A stretch of 64,000 nucleotides of DNA. It comes from Blasia pusilla. Its lineage: Eukaryota > Marchantiophyta > Marchantiopsida > Blasiales. The translations under genes were made by a program, and so were the position numbers. The stretch's first letter is position 1, and each line of letters begins with the position of its first letter. The notes under the pieces were generated by a model. The model ran no database searches. It worked only from the letters and a program-made list of their open reading frames with translations, and was not told the DNA's origin. The DNA lies in contig CM114271.1 of assembly GCA_050084515.1 (NCBI GenBank), forward strand, positions 372,001 to 436,000. The letters are read 5' to 3'. Of this stretch, positions 1-9,960 are shown in pieces.

Positions 1-503
1 GGTTGTCGTTGGACTTCTTGTGTTTGGATCCCCTCCATCGTTGCTTCTTGCTTGCGCACCCATTCTTAGGGTTGACGTTGATTTCCTTAGTAGTTTCACT
101 CTTGTGTGCTATTGGTAGTGAGGCTGGAATGATGACCAGTAGAGTGTGGGAGGCTTCTTGTGGTGATGACAGGTTAGGTTGCCTACATCCATAGCTAGTA
201 GAGCTAGAATAGTACAACGACATCGACGTCACTTGGTTACTTAGTGGTGGTGATTTGGTGGTGGTGCGGCATCAGCGTTGGTCATCACGGAGCTGTCTGT
301 TGGTCTGGTTGGGGACCGTGGTGCGGACAGTGGTGGTTTTACACGGAGTGGATTGAGGTATCGGCTATCTTTTCCACTTCCGACGGTTGATGAAGAGGAG
401 GACGAGGGTGTTCCAAACATCGAGTTATCGAGTGTTGCAACTCCATTGATTTGGGATATGGACAGGATATATGGGGCCATGAAGGGCCCACGATGATACT
501 CGG
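1..503 (+). other. Retroelement leader, no clear gene
   Basis: This stretch lies upstream of the gag-like reading frames. Short open frames occur on both strands but none shows a recognisable motif. I take it as the untranslated leader or a decayed N-terminal part of gag. Confidence 0.4.
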
Positions 504-1743
504 GTGCAATGGTTACCACTGAGTTGGAGGACTTCATTCAATAGTTTGATACGTGGTGTGATATGCAGATGTTGCGAAACGCCACGTTGTTTACATCCTT
601 CTTGTTTACACCATGTTGCTGAGATTGAGACGTGGAGACAATATTGGTCTCTAGGCTATGTGTCTATCACCCATGGTGGTACAAGCCCGACGTTGAGTGG
701 TACAAGTACGATCCGGAGTGGGGGTACAAGTGGAGGTACCAGTGGGGGTACTAGTGGAGGTACTAGTGCCCCACCATCGTTCAGCCCGGTTGAAGAGTTC
801 CTCAAGAGATTGAAGAAGAACTATCAGGGAGTGAAGACAGAGAAGTTGAGGAGTCTTCAGGAATTTGAGCGAAAGACTGGTGAGAGTCGTCGTGAGGCAT
901 ACACTCGTATGCGACGCTTGATTTGAGTTACCTAGGGTGTAACCGAGGCTTAGGAAGTCAAGTTTTGGTCATGGATCTTGGACAGAGAGTTGCGCCGCAG
1001 GGTATGTGATGCTACTCTTATGAGTGTTAATTCATCCACATTGACCCATGTGTTTGCTCTATCTGAGAAGATTGAGCTTAATATGGTGGAGGAGAGAGTG
1101 GTGACATCCGCATTCAGTAGAGATATAACTACTTCTTCTCGTGTTCAGCAGTCCACCTCACAGTCTCATAGTAGTGGTGGTGGTAGTAGTAGTGGGAGTC
1201 GGGGGGGTACACACGACCTCAATCAGATCCTAGAGGGACACTTGCGCAGAGACCATTGCCTTCATTTGCTGCCCCGCAGCAAGGACAATCATGTTGGACA
1301 TGTGGAGGTGATCATGTTAGGAGGTTTTGTCCCCAAGAGGATGGGAGACGGACTTTGGAGGATGGGCCTCAGTCGGCCCCAACTCATTGTAATCATTGCG
1401 GGAGACCAGGTCATCCTCGAGAGCGTTGCTTTGATCTTCATCTAGAGTTGAGATCAGGCCGCGGCCGTGGTGGAGTAGCTCCAAGAGGCCGAGGTGGTAG
1501 GGGTGGTAGAGGTGGACAGTGGTTGGAGAGCCTACGGTGGCTACCCTTACTACTACAACAGAGTCAGCTATGGCTGCCAGGATTGAGCAGTTGGAGCATA
1601 AGTTGGCTACTATGGCTGGTATCCATCATAGAGCAAGTTTGGGAGCATGTGCTTCCACCTCTTATGGAGAGGATAATCTCTCTTATATGGCAAGTGCAAC
1701 ACAGGTTGAGGCATCAGCTGTAGTTACGAGAGGAGCCACTTGA
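504..1743 (+). pseudogene. gag (nucleocapsid) remnant with two zinc knuckles
   Basis: Several overlapping open frames make up a broken gag. Around 780-930 is a retrotransposon-gag-like segment rich in Lys, Arg and Glu, preceded by a Gly-Thr-Ser repeat (about 710-765). At 1292-1330 is a zinc knuckle CX2CX3HX4C, one residue shorter than the canonical spacing, and at 1388-1429 a canonical CX2CX4HX4C knuckle, followed by an Arg-Gly-rich tail (about 1450-1520). Knuckles plus an RGG-like tail are typical of nucleocapsid RNA binding. The frame changes between about 930 and 1256, so no intact protein can be made. Confidence 0.75.
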
Positions 1744-2170
1744 GCGTCAGAGCCACGTGGTGCTACCGTGGAGTTGGACCCACAGAGGGATGAGGTGGGA
1801 GGCATACTTGGCTTCCCCAGTCATTCTTGTTGTCTGAGGTGCTTAGGACTCCATCCATGGTTCCTACGCAACCTATTGAGCCTACAGTGGGGACTCAAGC
1901 ATCTTCATCACGTGTAGTAGACACGGATGCAACATCCAGTGCAGTATTGCGGATGGAAACTTCAGTGTTGGGATCCCCATTGTTTTCAGCCACAGAGCTG
2001 ATGGCTTTAGGAGTGCACTACGGCAAGAGGCTGATCGCCTAGTGCAGGAGGCTTAGTGTGAGGCTGTTACACCTCACGAGGAAGAAGAGGCCCCACGGCG
2101 GACTCCTACTTCTGGTCCAGTTGGGTTATCTCCTTTGGATACTACACCCATTGTATGGCAATATCCGTCG
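1744..2170 (+). other. Spacer between gag and methyltransferase
   Basis: A 71-residue open frame (1827-2042) is rich in Ser, Thr and Pro and has no recognisable motif. The position is where a retroviral-type aspartic protease would be expected, but no Asp-Ser/Thr-Gly motif in a plausible context is visible. Confidence 0.4.
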
Positions 2171-3366
2171 GAGGGCATTTGTGTGTTAGATCTCTTTGGT
2201 GGGATTAGCACTGGTTTGGCTGCAGTGTTGCAGCCCGGTATTCCTGTGCGGAGATATGTGTATGTGGAGCGAGATTAGACGGCCCAGAGAGTCTCATCCC
2301 AACATATTGGTTAGTTGATGCGGAGATTTCCTGAGTTGTTGCCGCCATTAGCTATTCGTGGGTAACAGCGTGCTTTGCAATCACACATTGCAGTGTTGGG
2401 ATGCAGGATCTTGAGAGGGTTGGTCGTGTGGATTTAGTGATTGCTGGATGGCCATGTCAGGGTCATACACGTGCTGGTCGTGGTGAGGGATTACACGACC
2501 CTAGGTCTCGATTATTTTGGGAGATGTTACATGTGTTACGACATCTTCAGGTTCATCTGGCACGTGCTCGAGCTTACATTCCGGAGAATGTTCCATTATT
2601 GGATGACACTCGGACCCGGATGATGGCGAGTGTTCATGAGGTGCGGTCTTGGATTGGACTAGAGGTGTTGTTGGATGCAGCGCAAGTTGGCTTGCGTGCA
2701 CATTGTCCACGCTTGTGGTGGACAAACTTGTTGCCTAGGGAGGTTCTACGTCGAGCATATGATGCAGTGCAGCGGGATCCTTGCCTTACAATGGATAGTA
2801 TCTTGGATACTAGGCAACTTTCTCATGTGGTGAGGGTTATTGATCGGTCACCCATGGCAATGGTGAACCGTGTGGGCCATCCTAGGATGGCACTACCCAC
2901 ATTTGTGATTTTTCCCTCGTCACATGCCTATAGGGAAGGTGGTCCCGGGCTTGTATGGGATTCTCATGTACGAGAGTTGGTGGAGCCTAACATTGATGAG
3001 AGAGAGCGTGCGATGGGATTTGCTACTGGTGTGACAACGGTTGCTTCCATTTCTGAGGCTTCACGATGTCATGTCTTGGGTCAGGCCATGGACCTGAATT
3101 GTTGGACCTGGGATTTGAGTCTTGGTATGGCCGAGCAACGTCGACTTCGGACTATGTCTGTGGATCTTCCATCCCTTGTGATGAGTTCGATGGCTACCGA
3201 GACGGAAGAGGCATCGATTGGGGGAGAGGAGAGTAGCATTTTGCATCCTTGGAGTAAATGGGATGTAATGGCTGGGCATCTGGATTTGGTTGTTCATCCT
3301 GGTGGAGGAGTTATTTGCTCAGATGATGGTGTAGCTAAGGGTGTACCATCTTGTGAGGGGGTTGCA
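2171..3366 (+). pseudogene. Cytosine-5 DNA methyltransferase domain of copy A
   Basis: The expected order of C5-methyltransferase motifs is present: motif I (VLDLFGGISTGLAAVL, from 2183) for AdoMet binding; motif IV (AGWPCQGHTRAG, catalytic Cys codon 2455-2457); motif VI (PENVPLL, about 2580-2600); a motif IX-like RAMGFATG (about 3008-3031); and motif X (VLGQAMDLN, about 3073-3099). Between motifs I and IV are three in-frame stops (2276 TAG, 2312 TAG, 2363 TAA) and a 1-nt frameshift near 2398-2400. The phrase GIPVRRYVYVE after motif I recalls the DNMT3/DRM side of the family, but I cannot assign a subfamily. Position between gag and RT shows capture into the polyprotein. Copy B keeps the C-terminal motifs (60089-60271). 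Confidence 0.85.
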
Positions 3367-3375
3367 TAGCAGCCA

Positions 3376-4395
3376 ATGGCGTCGTCCTCTCTCTCTAGTG
3401 TGCTAGTGGAGGAGATTTGGGAGCCATTACTTGGGCCCAAGCTTACGGGAGGTGAGAAACGACACTTGATACACTTCCTACGTGCTTATAGGAGTTTTTT
3501 TGCCTTTAGCATGAAGGGGTTGGGTACTTTGGTTGGACCCGGTATACGCATTGATTTGGCTAGTGATATGCCAATCTTTCGTCGTCCCTACCGATAAAGT
3601 GATATGGAGAGGGACCTAATTCAGAGTAGGACGTTGGACCTTTTGGAGGCTGGATAAGTGGAATTGTCGCATGGAGAGTATGCATCAACCACTGTCATGC
3701 TTGCTAAAAAGGATGTGCATGGCAACTACACGAATAGGCGGATGTGTGGAGATTACCGTCCTATCAATCGGCTAACCAAGGCGGATAGGTATGCCATGCC
3801 TACACCTTAGGAGATCTTTGATGTGGTGGGACAGGCAAAGATTTTCAGTACTTTGGATCTTCGGGCAGGATACCATCAGTTGCCGATTCGAGAGAGTGAC
3901 AAGGCCAAGACATCATTTTGGGGTGTCAACTCTCATGGCAAGGATTGTTTGTACCAATGGAAATTCTTACCCTTTGGGTTGAAGAATGCACCTTCCGAGT
4001 TTCAGAGAGTGATGGACAGGATCCTAGCAGGATTGGATTTTGTTCAGTGTTACATTGATGATATATTGGTGTTTAGTAACATGGTGGAGGAGCATCAGAT
4101 ACATTTGCAGATTGTGTTTGAGGGGCTGAAAGCTCATGGTCTACGTTTGCATCCAGGAAAGTGTAAGTTCTTCCATGAGGATGTTGAGTACTTGGGTCAT
4201 GTGATCTATCAAGGTGGTTTGGGAGTTCAACAAGCAAAGGTGGAGGCTATTGCACTTATTCCTTGTCTAGTAGATGTGAGTAGAGTTCGGGCATTTATGG
4301 GATTGGAAAACTACTATCGGAGGTATGTGAAGGGATTTAGTGCTATGGCAAAGCCTTTGAACCAATTGCTGAAATCAGATCAGGAGTGGCACTAG
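3376..4395 (+). pseudogene. Ty3/gypsy reverse transcriptase, copy A
   Basis: A connecting segment (3376-3597) ends in RRPYR and is followed by classic gypsy RT motifs: DYRPINRLTKADRYAMP (about 3752-3802), FSTLDLRAGYHQ (about 3844-3879), FLPFGLKNAPSEFQRVMDR (about 3964-4020), the catalytic YIDDILVFS (YIDD at 4051-4062), then LHPGKCKF and VEYLGHVI. The thumb ends near MGLENYYRRYVKGFS. In-frame stops at about 3597, 3656, 3808 and 4393 break the frame. The active-site aspartates are retained, but the protein cannot be made in one piece. Confidence 0.92.
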
Positions 4396-4875
4396 GGAGA
4401 TGATCAGGAGAGAGCTTTTGTGGAGCTCAAGGCCCAGTTGGTGACAGCGCCTATCTTGAGGAGACCTTTCAGAGGACGCCCATTTCCGTTACACACTTAT
4501 TGGAGTAGGTTGGGACTTGGAGCGGTGTTGACATGACATGATGATGAGCACATGGAGATTGTGGTGGCCTATGCAAGTGGTTCGAATAATGCAGCGGAGT
4601 CGCGCTATAGTTCGGCACACAGTTTACCCACGTTACTGATCACCAGCCGCTCAAGTGGTTGATGGAGTCTGACAAGCTTACAGGGAAGCTTGCACGGTAG
4701 GCTTTTATCTTACAGGAGTATGACTTCCAGGTGGTACATAGACTTGGAGTTGCCAACCTTGATGCTGATGGGTTGAGTAGGAACCCATGTACTAGCCCAG
4801 AGGATGAAACTGGGGCTAGATGGCATGGCGAGTTTGATGAGGAGATGGTGCTAGGTTGGCATGCATCTGCCTTTT
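4396..4875 (+). pseudogene. RNase H domain, copy A
   Basis: Residues matching gypsy RNase H follow the RT: a segment with AFVELKAQLVTAPILRRP, then LGLGAVLT and IVVAYASGSNNAAESRYSS. At about 4610-4620 the sequence jumps from SRYSS to a region matching VTDHQPLKWLMES in another frame, and the conserved stretch (about 15 residues, present in copy B as EGECLAAVWAVAPFR) is missing. Stops occur at 4393 and 4698-4700; at the latter copy B has a Trp codon. The end matches the usual LDADGLSRNP of the RNase H/connection junction. Confidence 0.8.
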
Positions 4876-4979
4876 TATGTTGGTAAGGGATGGACTCTAG
4901 TATGGAGGACCACATGACATCTTATTCTAGTCAAAGGGTAGATGGCCAGCCTTAAGATCCTAAGGTTGAAGATGGTGGT

Positions 4980-6404
4980 ATGGATCAGCGTGATATTCAA
5001 GATGATGTATTGGCGTTAGAGTTCCTACGGACCAGTAGGGTGCCAGGCATAGTGAGTGCCAAGGAGCGAGACCGTGTTCTTCAACGTGCTAAAAGGTATC
5101 GATTGGAGGAAACACATATTCTCCGTGTGTGGGAGGATGGTAGAGTACGAGTAGTGCCGCATTTGGCTCAGAGAGAGCTCATTGTGCGACATGCCCATGA
5201 GGAGTTGGGACATTTTGGGGTAAAGCGTACGTATAGCTTACTCCTTGGTCAGTACTGGTGGCGTGGCATGCATACTCAGGTGGTGCAGTTGGTGTCACGT
5301 TGTATGGTTTGTGACGGGGTGAGGGGATCATTCAATGCCCCTTCACCACAGTTACACCCCTCGCTTATTATGGGGTTGGGTTACCGTTGGAGTGTGGACT
5401 TTGCGGGACCGTTACCGTTGACTGTACGACATCATCGATATGTGTTGGTGATGGTGGAGCAATTCTCCAGGTGGATTGAGTTTGTGGCATTACTTAACAA
5501 GGCAAGTGAGGGAATGGCGTATGCGTTTCTCGATAGAGTGCTCAATCATTTTGGTGCACTAGCTGAAGTGTTGACCGACCAAGGTACAAAGTTTCAGGGT
5601 GAGTTTCAGGTCTTGTGTGACAAGGCGTTGATTGATCATCGGACCACGTCTCGAGATCATCCACAGGTGGATGGTTTGGCTGAGCGTGTGGTTCTGACGG
5701 TGAAGAGGGCATTGCGCAAGTATGGTCTACAGAAGGGGCATCTTGGAGACAGGGATATTCAGTTGCCATGGTTAGCCATGGGGTATAGGTTCAGTCGCCA
5801 AGCATCCTTGGCTTCCTTCTCACCTTATTTTCTGTTATACGGCCCAGATCCAGACTTACCAGTAGCAATTCTCCGGGAGTCTAGTGAGGTGGTGAACCTT
5901 GATGACCCAGAGATATGGATGAGAGTGTGTTCTCAGCGGGCACAACTCTTTCGGAGAGTTATGCCAACAGCCTTTGAGAATCTTGCCATTGCTCAACACA
6001 GGGATACGTTGCGGTATGCAACCATTCGGGGTGGAGGTTATCGACCATCGATTTGTAGGTTCCATGTGGGGAACTATGTCTATTTGCAGCAGATTGCACC
6101 GACAACGTTGGATGTGACGGCAGGCCGCACTATTTTACGAGTGCGCTAGGTGTTAGCTTCTAGAGTTCTCATGTTGGAGGGTCGTGATGGAGTTTTTTGG
6201 AAGGACCATGTGCGTAATTATGCACCATGTCATCTTCCAAATGTGGAAGATGCATGTTTGAGGTGCATGTTGTGTGGTTGTGATGGTAACACAGCCCGTA
6301 TGTTGGTGTGTGATCGGTATTCTAGGGGTTGGCACATGATGTGTTTGACTCCACGTATGGATGTTGTTCCTATTGGAAGGTGGGTTTGTCCTCAATGTAC
6401 TTAG
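4980..6404 (+). pseudogene. Integrase with C-terminal PHD finger, copy A
   Basis: An open frame at 4980-6149 encodes a nearly complete integrase: the HHCC zinc-binding domain (HEELGHFGVKRT, then CMVC), the catalytic core with WSVDFAGPLP (first Asp), VLTDQGTKF (second Asp) and DGLAERVV (Glu), and the C-terminal region. A single TAG at 6147-6149 interrupts the frame, which continues unchanged through MLEGRDGVFWKDHV into a PHD zinc finger (about 6255-6404). That finger has the C4HC3 pattern, except that the fourth ligand is Tyr (CDRY) where copy B has Cys (CDGC). The PHD sits where chromoviruses carry a chromodomain, so a targeting role on chromatin is a reasonable inference. Confidence 0.9.
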
Positions 6405-6563
6405 CAGAGGTAGATGACTTGATCTTTGCATGATATGGATTACAGATGTGCGACTAACGATGGGGCAACCTAGCATCCGGCCTTCTGATTCGTGCACCCA
6501 CGAAGGTGTATAGCATGTAGTAGATGTATAGGGCTACTTGGGAGTTAGAGGGACCTAACCGCC

Positions 6564-6579
6564 AGTTAGGGGGGCGAGT
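6564..6579 (+). promoter_or_regulatory. Polypurine tract for plus-strand priming
   Basis: A purine-rich run with six consecutive G residues lies directly upstream of the TG that opens the LTR at 6580. Copy B has the equivalent G-rich run on its strand directly before its LTR (about 57993-58001). Position and composition fit a polypurine tract; the exact edges are inferred. Confidence 0.6.
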
Positions 6580-7141
6580 TGTGGTACACTTGTGTTTGTG
6601 GATGCTCTCGTCTATGTTATGTATGTATGTGAGTATGGTATGTCAGCGATGTATGTTGTATGACGATGTGGATTCGCACGACAACTGTCATGACCATACG
6701 GATTATGTCGTAGAGTATAGTGTGCTAGTAGAGGCCATACCTTATGTAGGGCCATAGTATCCAGGTAGAGATGTGGTTTCATACATAGGGTTGGAGGTTA
6801 CTCAATTGAGGGTGACTTTTCCACTACTCACAATAGTGTGGAGTGCATTCAAAGAACAATTAGTTTTTTGAGTTGAGCTTGTTGCGTTGGGAGTTAGCCT
6901 TGGTAGTGAGTAGAGCTCTTGGCTATGGTGGTTCCCGCAAGCTTCGACCTGGATTCTCCCATTGTGGACTGGGTTTGGCTCGATTGTATGTGATTCTATA
7001 CGTGTTTTATGACAGTAGGTCTTTCACGGATTTCAGTTGTGGTACACTTGTGTTTGTGGATGTTCTCGTCTATGTTATGTATGTGTGTGAGTATGGTATG
7101 TCAGCGATGTATGTTGTATGACGATGTGGATTCGCACGACA
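6580..7141 (+). repeat. 3' LTR of copy A, with terminal direct repeats inside it
   Basis: The LTR begins TGTGGTACAC after the polypurine tract and is taken to end in GCACGACA at 7141, giving the usual TG...CA ends (562 bp). Its first ~107 bp (6577-6683) are repeated at its end (7035-7141) with about two mismatches. The same organisation appears in copy B. A shorter LTR ending before 7035, followed by a truncated second LTR, is the alternative reading. The 5' LTR needed to settle this lies outside the window. Confidence 0.65.
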
Positions 7142-8117
7142 TCTTCGATCTTCTTCTCTTTTGCCTCGTTGGAAATTCTCTTTTTTTCCGCCTTTGTATC
7201 TCTACCATTAAATCTTTTTTACTTCTTGGCAAGCTTCTTGGAGTACTTGGGGACTTGGGAGGGAAGCTCCCACCTTTGTTGGCTTGGATCTTCTTCCTAG
7301 TCATGATCAAAATGGCACATTTCCCTAAAGATAACATTGAAGGAACGAATTACTTATAAGGAATGCTTCATCTAATCGAAGAAGGTTTAGGGAGAAGAGG
7401 CTAACTAAACGTTGCCATGCCCATTGGCACGAATCGATTGCTGATTTTTTGTGATATTTCATATGAAGTGACATCAACTATTTCGTTGACTAGTTCGAGA
7501 GGAAGGAGGACCAACCGCCAAAACCGCTTCACAAGGTTGTCAAATCGCTTAATGCCAACCCATAGAGACATCTTAGAAAGAGCAGCTCTAAAACTTTCAT
7601 CGCAAAGTAAAAAAGAGGAAATGGGAAAGCTAGCCGTTATATTCTCTGAGTACTGTTGAATCTTGACCATTGGAGAGTGATTAAGTGGTTCCGTTGACAC
7701 TTGGTCTGGTCCTTATGGTTGACCGTTGTAGAGCATCCTCCTTGTGGAGGATGCTCTACACAACATAAGTTGTGTGTTCTTTCAGCATTAAAAAAACCAG
7801 CAAGAGATCGAGGGTTTTGGTGATGGAATATTCCTTGTCCCTTGATTGCATCTGCTTGTGGTGGTTGAATCTAACTACCAATGGCCTATATATAGCTTTT
7901 GGACCACTGATGTCTGAACATACGCAAACTTTTTCCACCATAAATTCAACCTTCTCTTTCATATTCTCATTCTCATTCCTTTCTCTTGCAATCAACTCTG
8001 CACTTCTATCCAGGTGGACTCACATGTGGCAGTCGTCTAGCAGCTAGTGACCCTTCCTCAATCAAAAATTATTCGAGCATAACCTAGGGATGCTCATGTG
8101 ATAGTTCTAGAAGAGTT
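7142..8117. other. Intergenic stretch, no gene seen
   Basis: Open frames here are short and lack recognisable motifs. The only clear structure is a near-palindrome at 7727-7760: two 15-nt perfectly complementary arms with a 4-nt loop. It could be a transcription terminator-like or transposon-derived hairpin; nothing nearby decides this. Confidence 0.5.
7727..7760. repeat. Perfect 15-bp hairpin
   Basis: Arms 7727-7741 and 7746-7760 are exact reverse complements around a TTGT loop. No adjacent gene gives it a function. Confidence 0.85.
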
Positions 8118-9960
8118 TTGGTCACCCAATTTATTTCCAAGGATGTGAGGGCGGATGGAAGGGATAAAGTTATAGGTGAAACAATCCAACCCGAGATAGG
8201 AGAGTCCAAATTATGGAATCTCTTACCATACTTCAATAGAAAATATAGAATTTATGGCTTGCCTCTAAAGCCCACTTACTTTGGTGTGGAAGGTCTTCAA
8301 ACCAATGGTGCTCTAAGTTCCACATATGCGACCCTTGCTTCTGTTGATTCAACTTCAATTCCCAAGTCTCAAGTTCATGACAATGTGGGTAAAATAATCA
8401 CATTTTAGATGTTGTTGACCTGACGCGATCAATCTATTGGAAACCAAGAAAAAAAAGATATGCATACACATTCTTGCTTCAAGCTTTGGGTAATTGATTG
8501 CTATCTCTTCCCTTGAAAATATTTAAACACATTCATAATGATGAGCTTCCAACGGATTATGATGGAAAGTGTATTTTTGAGTTGGCTCCATTGGATAGTC
8601 CTACTCAAAAGAAAATCTGATTGTCATCAATGGTGCAAACTTCAAAAAACTATTGCTTCCATCCCTGTTCGTCCTTGGATTGTAGCTTGCCGCCAATGCG
8701 TCGGTGCTTTAGAGTGTAGAAATCCACGCTGCCCTTTCCTAGAACAAAATGGGGAAGTCAATAACTCCCAATTCCTCCCAAAAAATGCAAAGACTCCTTA
8801 CACAATCGGTGCGACCACACCGTCGAGTGGTCATAGATGTCCTAATTATCAAGCCTCTCCCTTTTGTGTTGGAGCATATCTTGCTTACGTTTTCTTCATA
8901 CTGCACGACACCACTTCTACATGTGAGTATACGAGGATATGTACTCATGTTGGGTCTCGCAATCATAGTGTTAATAGTGCTATTCAAAAATACATCGAGA
9001 AGGATGTGACCAAGAAATTGGCAGAGGTATATAAAAACTCTTCGGGATCAAAGTCCAGAGTAACCAAAATGATGATGACTTCACTAATTTTTTATCAACT
9101 GTGCACTTGGGATATCTGGCCTAGAAAAGATCACTGCAACAAAGGAGAAACAACTTTGGGAAATCTTGCATTTCTTGCTGATCTTGAATATTTTAGGAAC
9201 TTGTTGCAATAAATACAAACACTTGATGAGAAGATCCTAGAGATGGATGCCATCGCCAAAATGAAAGAAAAATCCAAGTTTCAATATATTCATAGATTGC
9301 AATTTATAGGCCAAGGAGGCAAGGGATCTAGAGTGTAGGCATTTAAAATGTCTACCATCGGACTGTCTAGTGGCCTTGATCCTACTGATCGAATGATGGA
9401 AGGACAAGATCTATTTTGAAGATAGGTGAGCTTTGACATCTGCTAGAGGCTCTTAAATGGATGGTTGACCGTAGATGTTCATGTTTATGACCATGTGGAG
9501 AAGGGACTCAGAACCATATTTGCTTGTGAGGTCAAGGCAAAAGATGTTGACAACTTGAAGACGTGTTGGTTACTCCCAGTGGAGGTGATGAAGGAAAACA
9601 AAAGGACACCGCTTGAATTTTTTTGGTTCATAGCTGACAATGCACGGCCACGATAGATAACTATCAAGGAGGTGTTTTGGGGAGGTGAAGTCCAACCAAA
9701 AAGGAAGAGGTTCGATGTTTTCCATTAACAAGAGCCAGTGACTTGCCACACGAAATTTGCTTCAAGGAGAATAAGAGAAAAGAGCATGTAGGTCTATTAC
9801 AATCTTGCGAGGACATGAGAACATTGAAACAAGCCATTAAGTGCCTACACAAACTTCATGTGTGGTGGCGGAAGCGTGAGGGGAAATATAAAGAATTGTG
9901 TTCCTCCTTAAGTTAGTGCATGGTTCGTATGAGGCAATGGGGAAACTTTATGCGGAAAAT
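8118..9960 (+). pseudogene. Degenerate DNA-transposon-like coding region
   Basis: A 224-residue frame (8538-9212) carries a Cys-rich segment (CRQCVGALECRNPRCPF) like the N-terminal zinc-binding part of a transposase-like family I have seen in plants and animals. Downstream, 9465-9656 reads VHVYDHVEKGLRTIFACEV, which resembles the core of the same proteins, and about 9700-9900 gives a broken FDVFH and a VWWRKREGKY segment like their C-terminal part. Stops and frame changes separate the pieces. I cannot name the superfamily, and the match is from memory of motif order rather than an alignment. Confidence 0.4.

Larger units (their letters stand above)
1..7141 (+). mobile_element. Ty3/gypsy LTR retrotransposon with DNA methyltransferase and PHD finger, copy A
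   Basis: Domains run in the order gag with CCHC zinc knuckles, cytosine-5 DNA methyltransferase, reverse transcriptase, RNase H, integrase, PHD finger, then a polypurine tract and one LTR. RT before integrase and the HHCC integrase place it in Ty3/gypsy. The 5' LTR and primer-binding site must lie left of the window. I see no aspartic protease motif. Many in-frame stops, at least one frameshift in the methyltransferase and a small deletion in RNase H show that this copy is dead. A second copy of the same family lies at 57277-60275 on the other strand, which confirms that the methyltransferase and PHD parts belong to the element and are not chance neighbours. Confidence 0.9.

Noticed and set aside
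1827-2042. An aspartic protease between gag and the methyltransferase
   Set aside because: No Asp-Ser/Thr-Gly motif with hydrophobic context could be found here or between the methyltransferase and RT.
7035-7141. Reading the second 107-bp unit as a separate, truncated LTR of a tandem element
   Set aside because: Copy B has the same arrangement with diverged sequence, so an intrinsic LTR structure is the simpler account. The alternative is kept in the LTR entry.
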